Shown here: positions 8,762-16,689 of the stretch, one piece after another | How the letters are laid out: every line of letters begins with the position of its first letter | How positions within the stretch are numbered: the first letter of the stretch is position 1 | Source: Eubacterium sp. An11 | Lineage (GTDB): Bacteria > Bacillota > Clostridia > Lachnospirales > Lachnospiraceae | Reading direction: 5' to 3' | DNA: 64,000 bases | Assembly: GCF_002161065.1 (NCBI RefSeq) | Contig: NZ_NFLV01000012.1 | Location: 41,441-105,440 of the forward strand | The notes under the pieces: model-generated | What the model saw: the letters and a program-made list of their open reading frames with translations, nothing else | Told to the model about the DNA's origin: nothing | Database searches by the model: none | Translations under genes and position numbers: made by a program

Positions 8762-9372
8762 AAACTACATCTCATTCGGAAGGAGCATTAATTTGGGTTG
8801 ATGAACAGATGAAGACTCTCGGTGTGGATGATTATCATTTTTGCCCAGAGAACGATTGTTATGTTTGTGATCGCTACGGGAACTTCTATTCAATTTGTCA
8901 CAGACAGTATTCCAAGGCAGGAAATTTAGTTGAAAAATACAGGATAATGAAACTAAACGGATCAATCGATAAGTATGGCTATGTTACGTATCGCATCACG
9001 ATAGATGGAATCAAAAAACATCTTAAGGCACATAGAATGATGCTAAATGCGTGGATTGGAGAAAGGCAAAATCTTGTAGTAAACCATAAAGATGGCAACA
9101 AACAGAATAATGCCCTCTCAAATCTCGAATGGTGTACAGTTGCTGAAAATAATGCTCATGCGATTAGTACGGGATTGTTTGATCCGCATGCCGCCAAACA
9201 TGAATTAGCCATACCGTTAGCAGACTGGCTCACATTATATATTCTGTATGAGCATTTCGGAATGTCTATGTGCGAATTAGGGCGGATAAATAATGTTTCA
9301 CATTCGACTATTTCAAAAATCGTCCAAAGAATCCGTACAATTCTGCCGAAGGAGGTGCAGCATGGAACATAA
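8758..9372 (+). CDS. HNH homing-type endonuclease (NUMOD-like)
   Basis: A 204-residue HNH endonuclease. The HNH core is LKAHRMMLNAWIGE followed by VVNHKDGNKQNNALSNLEW, and the C-terminal part has a helix-turn-helix (MCELGRINNVSHSTISKIV) for DNA binding. This is the architecture of phage homing endonucleases. The gene is visibly richer in A+T than its neighbours and is wedged between metK-like and the ParB-methyltransferase, overlapping both, as expected for an invading homing gene. Confidence 0.85.
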   Translation: MKTTSHSEGALIWVDEQMKTLGVDDYHFCPENDCYVCDRYGNFYSICHRQYSKAGNLVEKYRIMKLNGSIDKYGYVTYRITIDGIKKHLKAHRMMLNAWIGERQNLVVNHKDGNKQNNALSNLEWCTVAENNAHAISTGLFDPHAAKHELAIPLADWLTLYILYEHFGMSMCELGRINNVSHSTISKIVQRIRTILPKEVQHGT

Positions 9373-10636
9373 AACAATTACAGAATTCCAGTTGGTTGAT
9401 ATTAATCGGCTTGTCCCATATATCAATAATGCAAGGACACACAGCCCGGAGCAGATAAACAAGCTTCGGGCTTCTTTACGGGAGTTTGGATTTGTAAATC
9501 CGATTATTGTTGATAGAGATTACAACGTTCTGGCAGGACACGGACGTCTTATCGGCGCAAAGGCAGAAGGATACAAAGAAGTTCCGTGCGTTTTTGTGGA
9601 TGAAATGACGGAAGCGCAGAAGAAAGCCTATATCATTGCGGACAACCGCATGGCGATGGATGCCGGATGGGATGAGGAACTTCTGCGGGTGGAGATTGAG
9701 TCCTTGCAGGGTATGGACTTTGATCCCCTGCTGACCGGTTTTGATGAAAAGGAACTGGCAGACCTGTTTGGTACAGATGATGAGGCGAAGGAAGATGACT
9801 TCGATGTGGAAGCGGAACTGGAGAAGCCCTGCTTTTCCAAAGCAGGTGACATCTGGCGGCTTGGAAAACATACCGTCATCTGCGGGGATTCCACAGACCC
9901 GGAGACGTTCCGTTTGCTTCTTAGAGACACGAAGGTCAACCTGGTCTGCACGGACGCCCCGTATTTTGTTAAACTGGAGAGCCAGTCCGGGCGGATCGCA
10001 AACGACGATCTGGAGGATGCCCAGGCCTACGAGTTCCTCATGAAAGCATTTACGAACTTCAAAGATGCCATGGCCATTGACGCTTCTATCTATGAATTTT
10101 ACGCCACTATGAAAGCGCGTGTGTTTTATGACGCCTTTGAGGATGCCGGGTTCAAGGTCGGCGCCGGACTCATCTGGAAAAAGCCCAGGGCTCCGCTGAT
10201 GCGGACAGACTGGAAGTTCAACATGGAACCGATCATCTTTGGCTGGAGAAAGGATGGAAAGCACAAGTGGTATGGAGACCAGAAACAGAAAGCCGTCTTT
10301 GAATTTGATGGAATCAAGAATTCAAAAGAGGACGGACATGGTCATCCTTCCAGTAAACCTGTTCCTCTCATTGCGTATCTGATACAGCAAAGCACACAGG
10401 TAAATGGAATCGTACTGGATGGGTTTCTGGGTTCAGCATCCACGCTGATTGCCTGTGACCAGATCGGGCGGATCTGTTATGGGGTGGAACTGGAACCAAA
10501 GTTTGTAGATGTGGCAGTTATGCGTTACATGAACCAGCATGGCAACAGTGCGGATGGTGTGCTGTTGATCCGGGATGGAAAGGAACATACCTACGAACAG
10601 GCACTTGATATGGCGGAGGTAATTGCAGATGAGTAA
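9362..10636 (+). CDS. ParB-domain DNA methyltransferase with altered motifs
   Basis: A 424-residue fusion. Residues 1-95 are a ParB/Srx-like nuclease-type domain (LVPYINNARTHS, GFVNPIIVD, VLAGHGRLIGAK, IIADNRM). Residues about 150-410 are an N4/N6 DNA methyltransferase fold. The SAM-binding loop reads LDGFLGSAST where DPFGGSGST-like is usual, and the catalytic motif reads DAPYF where DPPY is usual. The enzyme may still work or may be a degenerate binding protein. The start at 9362 (GGAGGTG at 9350-9356) overlaps the homing gene. Confidence 0.85.
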   Translation: MEHKTITEFQLVDINRLVPYINNARTHSPEQINKLRASLREFGFVNPIIVDRDYNVLAGHGRLIGAKAEGYKEVPCVFVDEMTEAQKKAYIIADNRMAMDAGWDEELLRVEIESLQGMDFDPLLTGFDEKELADLFGTDDEAKEDDFDVEAELEKPCFSKAGDIWRLGKHTVICGDSTDPETFRLLLRDTKVNLVCTDAPYFVKLESQSGRIANDDLEDAQAYEFLMKAFTNFKDAMAIDASIYEFYATMKARVFYDAFEDAGFKVGAGLIWKKPRAPLMRTDWKFNMEPIIFGWRKDGKHKWYGDQKQKAVFEFDGIKNSKEDGHGHPSSKPVPLIAYLIQQSTQVNGIVLDGFLGSASTLIACDQIGRICYGVELEPKFVDVAVMRYMNQHGNSADGVLLIRDGKEHTYEQALDMAEVIADE

Positions 10637-11246
10637 TGTAAAATATCGGTTTTCTGAAGACGGCCTTGTAGCCTATGGGGAACTGGCAAGCGGTCAGATT
10701 TTTGTGATAGATGCCGATATGGTCGAAAAGATTCGTACAGTTAAATTTTATCTGGGCAGCAAAGGAAATGGCAGCCAATATTATGTGATTGACTGTAAGG
10801 GACGAACCCTCCATGATTATCTGTTTGAACACAGGCCAGGCTATGAAATAGACCATATAAATCTGGACACATTTGACAATCGCAGGTGCAATATCCGTTA
10901 TTGTACACATCAGCAGAACCAGATGAACCAGCCGCTGCAGAAAAATAATACTTCCGGTGTCAGTGGCGTGAGTTATTATCCGCCAAGGCGCAAATTCCGG
11001 GCAAGAATAAAAATCTGCCAGCAAGAGATACACCTTGGCTATTTTGATACCTTTGAAGATGCAGTAAAAGCGCGGAATATTGGAATGCTTTGTATGTTTG
11101 GACAGTATGGGAGATATAACGATACTGGAAAAGCACCGGATTGGATTGAAAGAAAAGTCGCTGGAAAATGTGCGCGTTATGCGGAACTCTCGCAGAACAG
11201 CGCATTTTTTGATTTCTGGGATGGGGGTGTTGTCAATGATCCATGA
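10629..11246 (+). CDS. HNH endonuclease with AP2-like DNA-binding domain
   Basis: A 205-residue homing-type protein. The HNH core is LHDYLFEHRPGYEIDHINLDTFDNRR followed by N-I-R; an AP2/ERF-like domain follows (NTSGVSGVSYYPPRRK, FRARIKICQ, LGYFDTFEDAV). This HNH-AP2 pairing is a known mobile endonuclease layout. The start at 10629 overlaps the methyltransferase gene by 8 bases and its end overlaps the cytosine methyltransferase gene by 11, again a tight insertion between two methyltransferase genes. Confidence 0.87.
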   Translation: MSNVKYRFSEDGLVAYGELASGQIFVIDADMVEKIRTVKFYLGSKGNGSQYYVIDCKGRTLHDYLFEHRPGYEIDHINLDTFDNRRCNIRYCTHQQNQMNQPLQKNNTSGVSGVSYYPPRRKFRARIKICQQEIHLGYFDTFEDAVKARNIGMLCMFGQYGRYNDTGKAPDWIERKVAGKCARYAELSQNSAFFDFWDGGVVNDP

Positions 11247-13179
11247 CAAACTGACCCTCGGCAGCCTCTTTGACGGCTCCGGCGGCTTCCCCCTGGGCGG
11301 CTTGCTCTCCGGCATTACCCCCGTTTGGGCATCGGAGATTGAGCCGTTCCCCATCCGGGTGACCACAAAGCGGCTGCCTTTTATGAAGCATTACGGCGAT
11401 GTCTCCCGGATGGACGGCGCAGAGGTAGAGCCGGTGGACATCATCACCTTCGGCTCGCCCTGCCAGGATATGAGCATTGCCGGGAAAAGAGCCGGGCTTG
11501 GCGGCTCACGGAGTAACCTCTTTTATGAGGCAATACGGATTGTAAAAGAAATGAGGTGTGCAACCGATGGAAAATATCCGAGGTATATCGTCTGGGAGAA
11601 CGTCCCTGGCGCGTTCAGTTCCAACAAGGGCGCGGACTTCCAGTCCGTCCTCGAAGAGGTCTGCTCGGTCAAAGGATACGAAATTCATACTCCTCGACCT
11701 GAGAGATGGGCAAACGCCGGGGAGATCATGGCAGACGATTTCAGTCTCGCATGGCGGGTATTTGATGCGCAGTACTGGGGAGTTCCCCAGCGCAGAAAAC
11801 GTATCTACCTTGTCGCAGATTTTGCAGGCGGGAGTGCCGGAAAAATACTATTTGAGTCCGAAGGCGTGTCTGGGTATACTCCGCAGGGCTTCCGCCCGTG
11901 GCAAGGAACTGCCGGAACTTTTGCGGAAGGCGCTGGAGCGTCAGGCTGCGTCTGCTTAAACGACCAGGGCGGCAGCCGCATGGATGTGACGGAGGACGTT
12001 GCGGCAACGCTCCGGGCAGAAAACCACGGGCATCCTCCCTGCGTGATGGGGGCAGCCGGTTTCTGTACCGAGCATTCCGCACAGGCCAGGGGCATCGGGT
12101 ATGAGGAGGAGACCTCGCCTACTCTCCGTACCGGTACGGTGCCGGCGGCGGTTTATGAAAACCATAGCCAGGACACCAGATACACCGGCCCGCTGGAGAC
12201 AGCCCCCACGGTTATGTCTACCTATGGCACAGGCGGAAACAACCAGCCCTTTGTGGTGGAGACACCCAAGACGCTGAAGATCCGCTCTGGCTGTGAGGGC
12301 GGCGGCAAAGGTGCACTGATCCAGGATAACAAATCCGCTACGCTTGGCTGCAACAACGACCAGACGGTATTCGTGCCGTTTGTGAAAGGTACCCGGCCCC
12401 ACTCTCCCGATGAAGAACCGCAGTGGAAAGCCTCCGATGTGGCGAACACACTGAATACCTGCGATGTGGGCGAGACCCGGTGTAATGAACTGGCGGTCAA
12501 AGTATATGGCATCTGCTCTAAAGACAGCAACGCCATGAAATCCGAGAATCCCAAGAGCGGCTTCTACGAAGCGGAAACTTCCAGATGCCTGGATGCGAAC
12601 GGCGGAAATCCTACCTGCAATCAGGGAGGCATGGCCGTGGTGGCCCTGCAGGGTTCCATGATTGGCAGGGCGGAAAAGAACGGTCCCCAGGGCAGCGGCG
12701 TGAATGAGGATGTATCCTTTACGCTGGATGCTGCTGATCGTCACGCCGTAGCCTACTGCATGACCACCGGCACTTACACCCAGATGCTTAAGGAACAGTC
12801 CCCGACCTTGATGGCAAGGGACTATAAAGACCCGCCTGTAGTGAACGAGACAGAGCCGGAATACATTGTACGCAGGCTGATGCCCACCGAGTGCGCAAGG
12901 CTGCAGGGGTTCCCGGACTGGTGGTGCACCGGGCTTGAAACCGATGAGCCGTCTGAGGAGGAGATCGAGTTCTGGACAGAGGTGTTTGAGATACACCGCT
13001 CCGTCATGGGGAAGTCCTCCAGACCCAAGAGCCGGAACCAGATCATCAAGTGGCTGAAAAATCCCCACTCCGACAGCGCAGAATATAAAATGTGGGGCAA
13101 CGGCGTGGCGCTCCCCAACGTCTATTTCGTGCTTTCCGGCATTGTGTACTACTCACAATTCCCGGAATTTTTGTTGTGA
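11236..13179 (+). CDS. C5-cytosine DNA methyltransferase with internal repeat array
   Basis: A 647-residue Dcm-type enzyme. All key motifs are present: motif I SLFDGSGGFPLGG, motif IV FGSPCQDMS with the catalytic Cys, motif VI ENVPGAFS, motif VIII QRRKRIYL, and motif X WGNGVALPN at the end. Between motif VIII and the C-terminal part lies about 300 residues with roughly eight imperfect repeats centred on T-L/V (VAATLRAENHG, SPTLRTGTVP, SATLGCNNDQ, ANTLNTCDVG, SFTLDAADRH, SPTLMARDYK). They occupy the target-recognition region. The start at 11236 follows GGGGGTG. It likely protects phage DNA or modifies host DNA. Confidence 0.92.
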   Translation: MIHDKLTLGSLFDGSGGFPLGGLLSGITPVWASEIEPFPIRVTTKRLPFMKHYGDVSRMDGAEVEPVDIITFGSPCQDMSIAGKRAGLGGSRSNLFYEAIRIVKEMRCATDGKYPRYIVWENVPGAFSSNKGADFQSVLEEVCSVKGYEIHTPRPERWANAGEIMADDFSLAWRVFDAQYWGVPQRRKRIYLVADFAGGSAGKILFESEGVSGYTPQGFRPWQGTAGTFAEGAGASGCVCLNDQGGSRMDVTEDVAATLRAENHGHPPCVMGAAGFCTEHSAQARGIGYEEETSPTLRTGTVPAAVYENHSQDTRYTGPLETAPTVMSTYGTGGNNQPFVVETPKTLKIRSGCEGGGKGALIQDNKSATLGCNNDQTVFVPFVKGTRPHSPDEEPQWKASDVANTLNTCDVGETRCNELAVKVYGICSKDSNAMKSENPKSGFYEAETSRCLDANGGNPTCNQGGMAVVALQGSMIGRAEKNGPQGSGVNEDVSFTLDAADRHAVAYCMTTGTYTQMLKEQSPTLMARDYKDPPVVNETEPEYIVRRLMPTECARLQGFPDWWCTGLETDEPSEEEIEFWTEVFEIHRSVMGKSSRPKSRNQIIKWLKNPHSDSAEYKMWGNGVALPNVYFVLSGIVYYSQFPEFLL

Positions 13180-13248
13180 CATATTTTGTGCCGGATTCGC
13201 TTGCTATTTCCGCTGCTTAGAGTGATTAATGTAGTACCGAAAAACAAG
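13154..13248 (+). promoter_or_regulatory. Dispersed 5' element, copy 1
   Basis: First of four related elements. It has the inverted pair CACAA (13154-13158) and TTGTG (13174-13178), with AATTCC-C-GGAATT inside. TTGCTATT (13201-13208) and a downstream block ending GTACCGAAAAAC follow. The GGAGG of the gene at 13261 comes right after. See the other copies at 14.6, 16.7 and 37.1 kb. Probably a shared promoter or leader. Confidence 0.5.
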
Positions 13249-13260
13249 GAGGTACAGGGA

Positions 13261-13983
13261 ATGCGAATTGAATTTCACAGAACAGGAGCGGAAAGGAAGG
13301 CGCTGGTAACAGCCATCGGGGAAATCCTGGAGGTCAGGCCGCAGTACAAAGGAATGCCGAGCGCCGCTTACGAAATCGGCTACTTTACAGTAACGAAAGA
13401 AGGTACGCTGGAATTTGATGACCGGGCCGACAGCGGGGAGGTGGAAAACCTGCTGGAGCAGCTTGCTGACCGGGGGATCGTTGCAGCACCCGCAGAAATG
13501 GCACAGGCATGGCTTAACGCAAGGGCAGAGGAATTATCCAAGGCAAGTGAAAACGAGCCACAGGAGGCGAACGTGGGGCTTACGGTGGAAATCCCGCTTG
13601 ATAAGGTATCGTTGGGCAATCTTACTAAGCTGCTGGAAGCCAAGGGCAAACTGATACGGAAAGCTTTGGGGATCAGCGAGCTTTCCTTTGAAATCATGGA
13701 GGACCGGGTGGCGTTTCCTTGGTTCGAGGAACTGCCCGATTCCGATGCTGCTAAAGCCTACACCCACTTCATTTCCGCACTCTGCGAGATGAGCAGGAAT
13801 GCCAAGCGGGTAACAGCGACTGAGAAACCGGTGGAGAATGAGAAATACGCATTCCGCTGTTTTCTGCTGCGGTTGGGATTTATCGGCAGCGAATATAAAG
13901 CGGAGCGCAAGATCCTGCTGAAGAATCTGACCGGGTCCTCGGCTTTCAAGGATGGGGGTGTGAACCATGAAGTTTCCAAGTAG
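13261..13983 (+). CDS. Phage protein often labelled virulence protein
   Basis: A 240-residue protein. The N-terminal part (MRIEFHRTGAERKALV, then a short region ending AAYEIGYFTV) matches a protein commonly annotated only as virulence protein in Clostridia mobile elements. Near the C-terminus KYAFRCFLLRLGFIG and ILLKNLTGSSAFK closely resemble the end of the amidoligase at 14784 (KYAMRTWLLRLGFIG, FLTRNLSGDTAFR), so both share a C-terminal module. The start at 13261 follows AAGGAGG (13247-13253). Function unknown. Confidence 0.6.
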   Translation: MRIEFHRTGAERKALVTAIGEILEVRPQYKGMPSAAYEIGYFTVTKEGTLEFDDRADSGEVENLLEQLADRGIVAAPAEMAQAWLNARAEELSKASENEPQEANVGLTVEIPLDKVSLGNLTKLLEAKGKLIRKALGISELSFEIMEDRVAFPWFEELPDSDAAKAYTHFISALCEMSRNAKRVTATEKPVENEKYAFRCFLLRLGFIGSEYKAERKILLKNLTGSSAFKDGGVNHEVSK

Positions 13984-14359
13984 AGAGATTGTGGAAAGCA
14001 TCCGCCGGGAATATCCCGCCGGCACCCGTGTGGAATTGGTGCAGATGGATGATGTGCAGGCTCCGCCTGCCGGTACAAAAGGCACCGTCAAAGGTGTGGA
14101 TGACACCGGTTTCCTCCTTATGCGCTGGGATAATGGCAGTGGCCTGAACGTGGTCTATGGGGAGGATATTGTCCGGAAAATTCCTGTGGTCAAAACAGTT
14201 TGTTATGGCAGAACCAAAGAATGGTACAGCCGTGCGGAGGCAGAGCAGTTTTTCTTTCACGCAATGATGAACTCCGAAGGCAGTGAGCAAAATCGGTACA
14301 TGAAAATATATACGGAATTGAAATTGGGGAAAGCATTCTGTACGGATGAGGAGGAATGA
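13967..14359 (+). CDS. DUF4314-containing protein
   Basis: A 130-residue protein. Residues 1-70 fit DUF4314: YPAGTRVELVQMDD, PPAGTKGTVKGVDDTG and MRWDNGSGLNVVYGED, a small beta-barrel with SH3-like character. The remaining 60 residues (KEWYSRAEAEQFFFHAMM) are an extension seen in mobile-element relatives. The ATG at 13967 lies inside the end of the previous gene with GGGGGTG upstream. No catalytic residues are recognisable; role unknown. Confidence 0.65.
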   Translation: MKFPSREIVESIRREYPAGTRVELVQMDDVQAPPAGTKGTVKGVDDTGFLLMRWDNGSGLNVVYGEDIVRKIPVVKTVCYGRTKEWYSRAEAEQFFFHAMMNSEGSEQNRYMKIYTELKLGKAFCTDEEE

Positions 14360-14362
14360 GCA

Positions 14363-14644
14363 ATGGAACAGGATATTTTGGAGCAGCTCTATTTTGGCAG
14401 GATTGTGCCATGGGAGAACCGGAATGATAAGACTCCTGAGATGGAACAATGCAGTGAGCAGGTTTATCGGGATACAGAGCATTTGACACAGCTACTGGAT
14501 GAGGACGGGAAAAAGATCCTTGAGCGGCTCATGGATAACCGTTCTGAACTGGAAAGCCATCAGATCCTGGAGGGCTTTAAGGATGGGTTCCGGCTGGGGG
14601 TTCAGCTTACGGCAGCAGGTTTTGGAAATAAAAATAAGCTGTAA
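14363..14644 (+). CDS. DUF6809-like small protein
   Basis: A 93-residue acidic helical protein beginning MEQDILEQLYFGRIVPWE and ending in EGFKDGFRLGVQLTAAGF. This resembles small proteins of mobile elements (DUF6809-like) that usually sit beside DUF4314 genes, as here, 3 bases apart. The ribosome site is GAGGAGGA at 14347-14354. No known activity. Confidence 0.6.
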   Translation: MEQDILEQLYFGRIVPWENRNDKTPEMEQCSEQVYRDTEHLTQLLDEDGKKILERLMDNRSELESHQILEGFKDGFRLGVQLTAAGFGNKNKL

Positions 14645-14648
14645 AACA

Positions 14649-14747
14649 CACAAATTCTGCCCGGAATCATTGTGTAATATATAGTGCGGAATTAACTTGC
14701 TATTATCCTCTTTTAGAGCGAATATGTGTACACCGAAAGGGAAAACA
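14649..14747 (+). promoter_or_regulatory. Dispersed 5' element, copy 2
   Basis: CACAA (14649-14653) and TTGTG (14670-14674) form the inverted pair, then TTGCTATT (14697-14704), then TTAGAGCGAATATGT and CACCGAAAGGGAAAACA. It is nearly identical to copy 3 over the last 35 bases. It lies upstream of the amidoligase gene. Confidence 0.55.
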
Positions 14748-14783
14748 CACAGCCGCAGGGCAGAAAAAACGGAGGATTTCAGA

Positions 14784-15734
14784 ATGAATGAGAAAACAGC
14801 AAGGCAGATTGCAGAGATGAAAACGCAGACTATCGGGGTTGAGGTGGAAATGAACAATATCACCCGGCAGAAGGCTGCGAAGGTTGCCGCCACCTACTTC
14901 GGCACAGGCAGATATGAGAACACTGCCGGCCGCAACGGGTACAGCACTTGGAGCGCATGGGACAGTCAGGGACGCGAGTGGAAATTCCAGAAGGACGTTT
15001 CCATCGCAGGACCGGAAGAACAGGAATGCGAACTGGTCACCCCGATCCTGACCTACGGCGACATCGAAACCCTGCAGGAGCTTTGCAGGCAGCTCAGACA
15101 TGCCGGAGCGAAAAGCGACGCCAGCCGTGGCTGTGGAGTTCACATCCACATCGGAGCGCAGGGGCACACGCCGCAGAGCCTTCGGAACCTTGCCAATATT
15201 ATGGCGAGCCATGAAAGCCTGATCGCCGAGGCACTGAAACTTGACCGGGGCCGCATGAACCGTTACTGCCGCACGGTAGACCCACAGTTTTTGGAGCAGG
15301 TCAATCGCAGGAAGCCCCGCACAATGTCACAGCTTGCAGACATCTGGTACAACAGCAACGGCGCAAGCTACGGAAGAAACCACCATTACAACGACAGCCG
15401 CTACCATATGCTCAACCTCCACGCCACCTTTACCAAAGGCACGGTCGAGTTCCGGCTCTTCCAGTTTGATGAGCCGACAGCCGAGCGCAGGGGCGGCATC
15501 CACGCGGGGCAGCTTAAAAGCTACATCCAGCTTTGCCTGGCCTTAAGCCAAATGGCAAAGGATGTGCGGACGGCAAGCCCTAAGCCCCAGCAGAACGAGA
15601 ACCCCAAATACGCCATGCGCACCTGGCTCCTCCGCCTGGGCTTCATCGGCGAGGAGTTCGCAACGGCCAGAGATTTTCTGACCCGCAATCTTTCTGGGGA
15701 CACAGCCTTCCGGCACGGTAGAGCAGCCGCTTGA
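14784..15734 (+). CDS. Putative amidoligase enzyme
   Basis: A 316-residue protein of the COOH-NH2 (glutamine-synthetase-fold) amidoligase family. Signature segments: IGVEVEMNNITR (metal-binding Glu strand), CELVTPILTYGD, GCGVHIHIGA, and MLNLHATFTKGTVEFRLFQF. The family joins an amine to a carboxylate using ATP and is predicted to modify peptides, cell wall or metabolites. A gamma-glutamylcyclotransferase gene lies 290 bases downstream, the partner predicted to cleave the product. The start at 14784 follows CGGAGGA (14770-14776). Confidence 0.85.
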   Translation: MNEKTARQIAEMKTQTIGVEVEMNNITRQKAAKVAATYFGTGRYENTAGRNGYSTWSAWDSQGREWKFQKDVSIAGPEEQECELVTPILTYGDIETLQELCRQLRHAGAKSDASRGCGVHIHIGAQGHTPQSLRNLANIMASHESLIAEALKLDRGRMNRYCRTVDPQFLEQVNRRKPRTMSQLADIWYNSNGASYGRNHHYNDSRYHMLNLHATFTKGTVEFRLFQFDEPTAERRGGIHAGQLKSYIQLCLALSQMAKDVRTASPKPQQNENPKYAMRTWLLRLGFIGEEFATARDFLTRNLSGDTAFRHGRAAA

Positions 15735-15741
15735 AGGACAC

Positions 15742-15816
15742 GCAGGAGTTAGCCTCCTGCCACCTTACCCTTGACCGCCTCGGCGGTCTTAAGGTGGTAG
15801 AAGGGTGATCCCTTCG
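15742..15816 (+). promoter_or_regulatory. Three tandem hairpins
   Basis: Three stems in a row within a 98-base gap: GCAGGAG/CTCCTGC (15742-15760); CCACCTTA/TAAGGTGG (15760-15797) with inner GACCGCC/GGCGGTC; and GAAGGG/CCCTTC (15801-15816). The ribosome site AAAGGAG (15819-15825) of the next gene follows immediately. No U tract is present. It could be an mRNA control or processing structure. Confidence 0.5.
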
Positions 15817-15832
15817 GAAAGGAGATGCGGAT

Positions 15833-16021
15833 ATGCATTTGACAATTAAGGATACTGCGAAAATGAGGAGAATGGGATATACCGTTAAGGCGATGTACGA
15901 AACGGCGAAAGGCATCCCGTTCCTAAAGTATTTCATGGACAAGGCAGAAATGGACAGATTTACCGCAAATGCGGAAGAAGAGGGTTCAAGGCTGGTGGCT
16001 TGGGCAGAAAGGGGTGCTTGA
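15833..16021 (+). CDS. Small hypothetical protein
   Basis: A 62-residue basic protein (IKDTAKMRRMGYTVKAMYETAKGIPF, in two helices, then an acidic end). I do not recognise a family. It has a good ribosome site (AAAGGAG at 15819-15825) and lies between the amidoligase and the gamma-glutamylcyclotransferase genes, so it may belong to that pathway. Three hairpins sit just upstream of its ribosome site. Confidence 0.6.
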   Translation: MHLTIKDTAKMRRMGYTVKAMYETAKGIPFLKYFMDKAEMDRFTANAEEEGSRLVAWAERGA

Positions 16022-16024
16022 AAG

Positions 16025-16495
16025 ATGAAGAGATATTACATTGCTTATGGAAGTAACCTCAATGTTGGTCAGATGCGGATGCGCTGCCCGCACGCCACAA
16101 TCCTCGGTACGGCAAATCTTAAGGGCTGGGAACTGCTTTTTAAGGGGAGTAAGACCGGCTCCTACCTGACCATCGAGAAAAGCGAAGGCGGTACGGTCCC
16201 TGTGGTGATCTGGGAGGTGACGGCGACCGATGAAGCCGCCCTCGACCGCTACGAGGGATTCCCCAATTTCTATTACAAGCGGGACATTAAACTTCAGTAC
16301 AAAGGCATCCGCACGGGGAAGCGCAGGACGGTGACGGCCTTTGCCTACATCATGCATGAGGACAGGCCGATTGGCATTCCGAGTAATTTCTACATGAGGA
16401 CTTGCTTGGAAGGGTATGATACCTTCTGCTTCGACAAAAACATTCTGGTTGACGCTTACGACAAATGCAGGGAGGTATGCGGATATGAAGGATAA
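16025..16495 (+). CDS. Gamma-glutamylcyclotransferase family protein
   Basis: A 156-residue GGCT-fold enzyme. The substrate loop YYIAYGSNLNVGQM (YGSN) and the segment DEAALDRYEGFPNFY, which carries the catalytic Glu, are both clear. The family releases 5-oxoproline from gamma-glutamyl amides. Together with the amidoligase at 14784 it suggests making and cleaving a gamma-glutamyl-type bond; the substrate is unknown. The start is 3 bases after the previous stop, and the end overlaps the next gene by 11 bases. Confidence 0.85.
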   Translation: MKRYYIAYGSNLNVGQMRMRCPHATILGTANLKGWELLFKGSKTGSYLTIEKSEGGTVPVVIWEVTATDEAALDRYEGFPNFYYKRDIKLQYKGIRTGKRRTVTAFAYIMHEDRPIGIPSNFYMRTCLEGYDTFCFDKNILVDAYDKCREVCGYEG

Positions 16496-16685
16496 TGTGA
16501 TCCGGATAGCGGTTTGCCCACTGTGTGGCAGAACCTACCATGGCGTTCCGGCGCTTTCACGGGAGGACAACAAAACGTTCATCTGCCCAGACTGCGGCAC
16601 CCGGCAGGCGCTCCAGTCCATCGGTGTGGAGCCATCTGAACAGGAACAGATCATCGAGACGATCCACCGTCATACACAGGAGTGA
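16485..16685 (+). CDS. Small zinc-ribbon protein
   Basis: A 66-residue protein with CPLCGRTY and FICPDCGTRQ, two CxxC knuckles that would bind one zinc ion. It overlaps the gamma-glutamylcyclotransferase gene by 11 bases and has GGAGG at 16471-16475. Zinc-ribbon proteins of this size in mobile elements are of unknown role, possibly DNA or RNA contact. Confidence 0.65.
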   Translation: MKDNVIRIAVCPLCGRTYHGVPALSREDNKTFICPDCGTRQALQSIGVEPSEQEQIIETIHRHTQE

Positions 16686-16689
16686 TATA

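Noticed and set aside
11956..13068. Minus-strand open frame of 370 codons
   Set aside because: It is the antisense of the cytosine methyltransferase, has no ribosome site and no family-like sequence.
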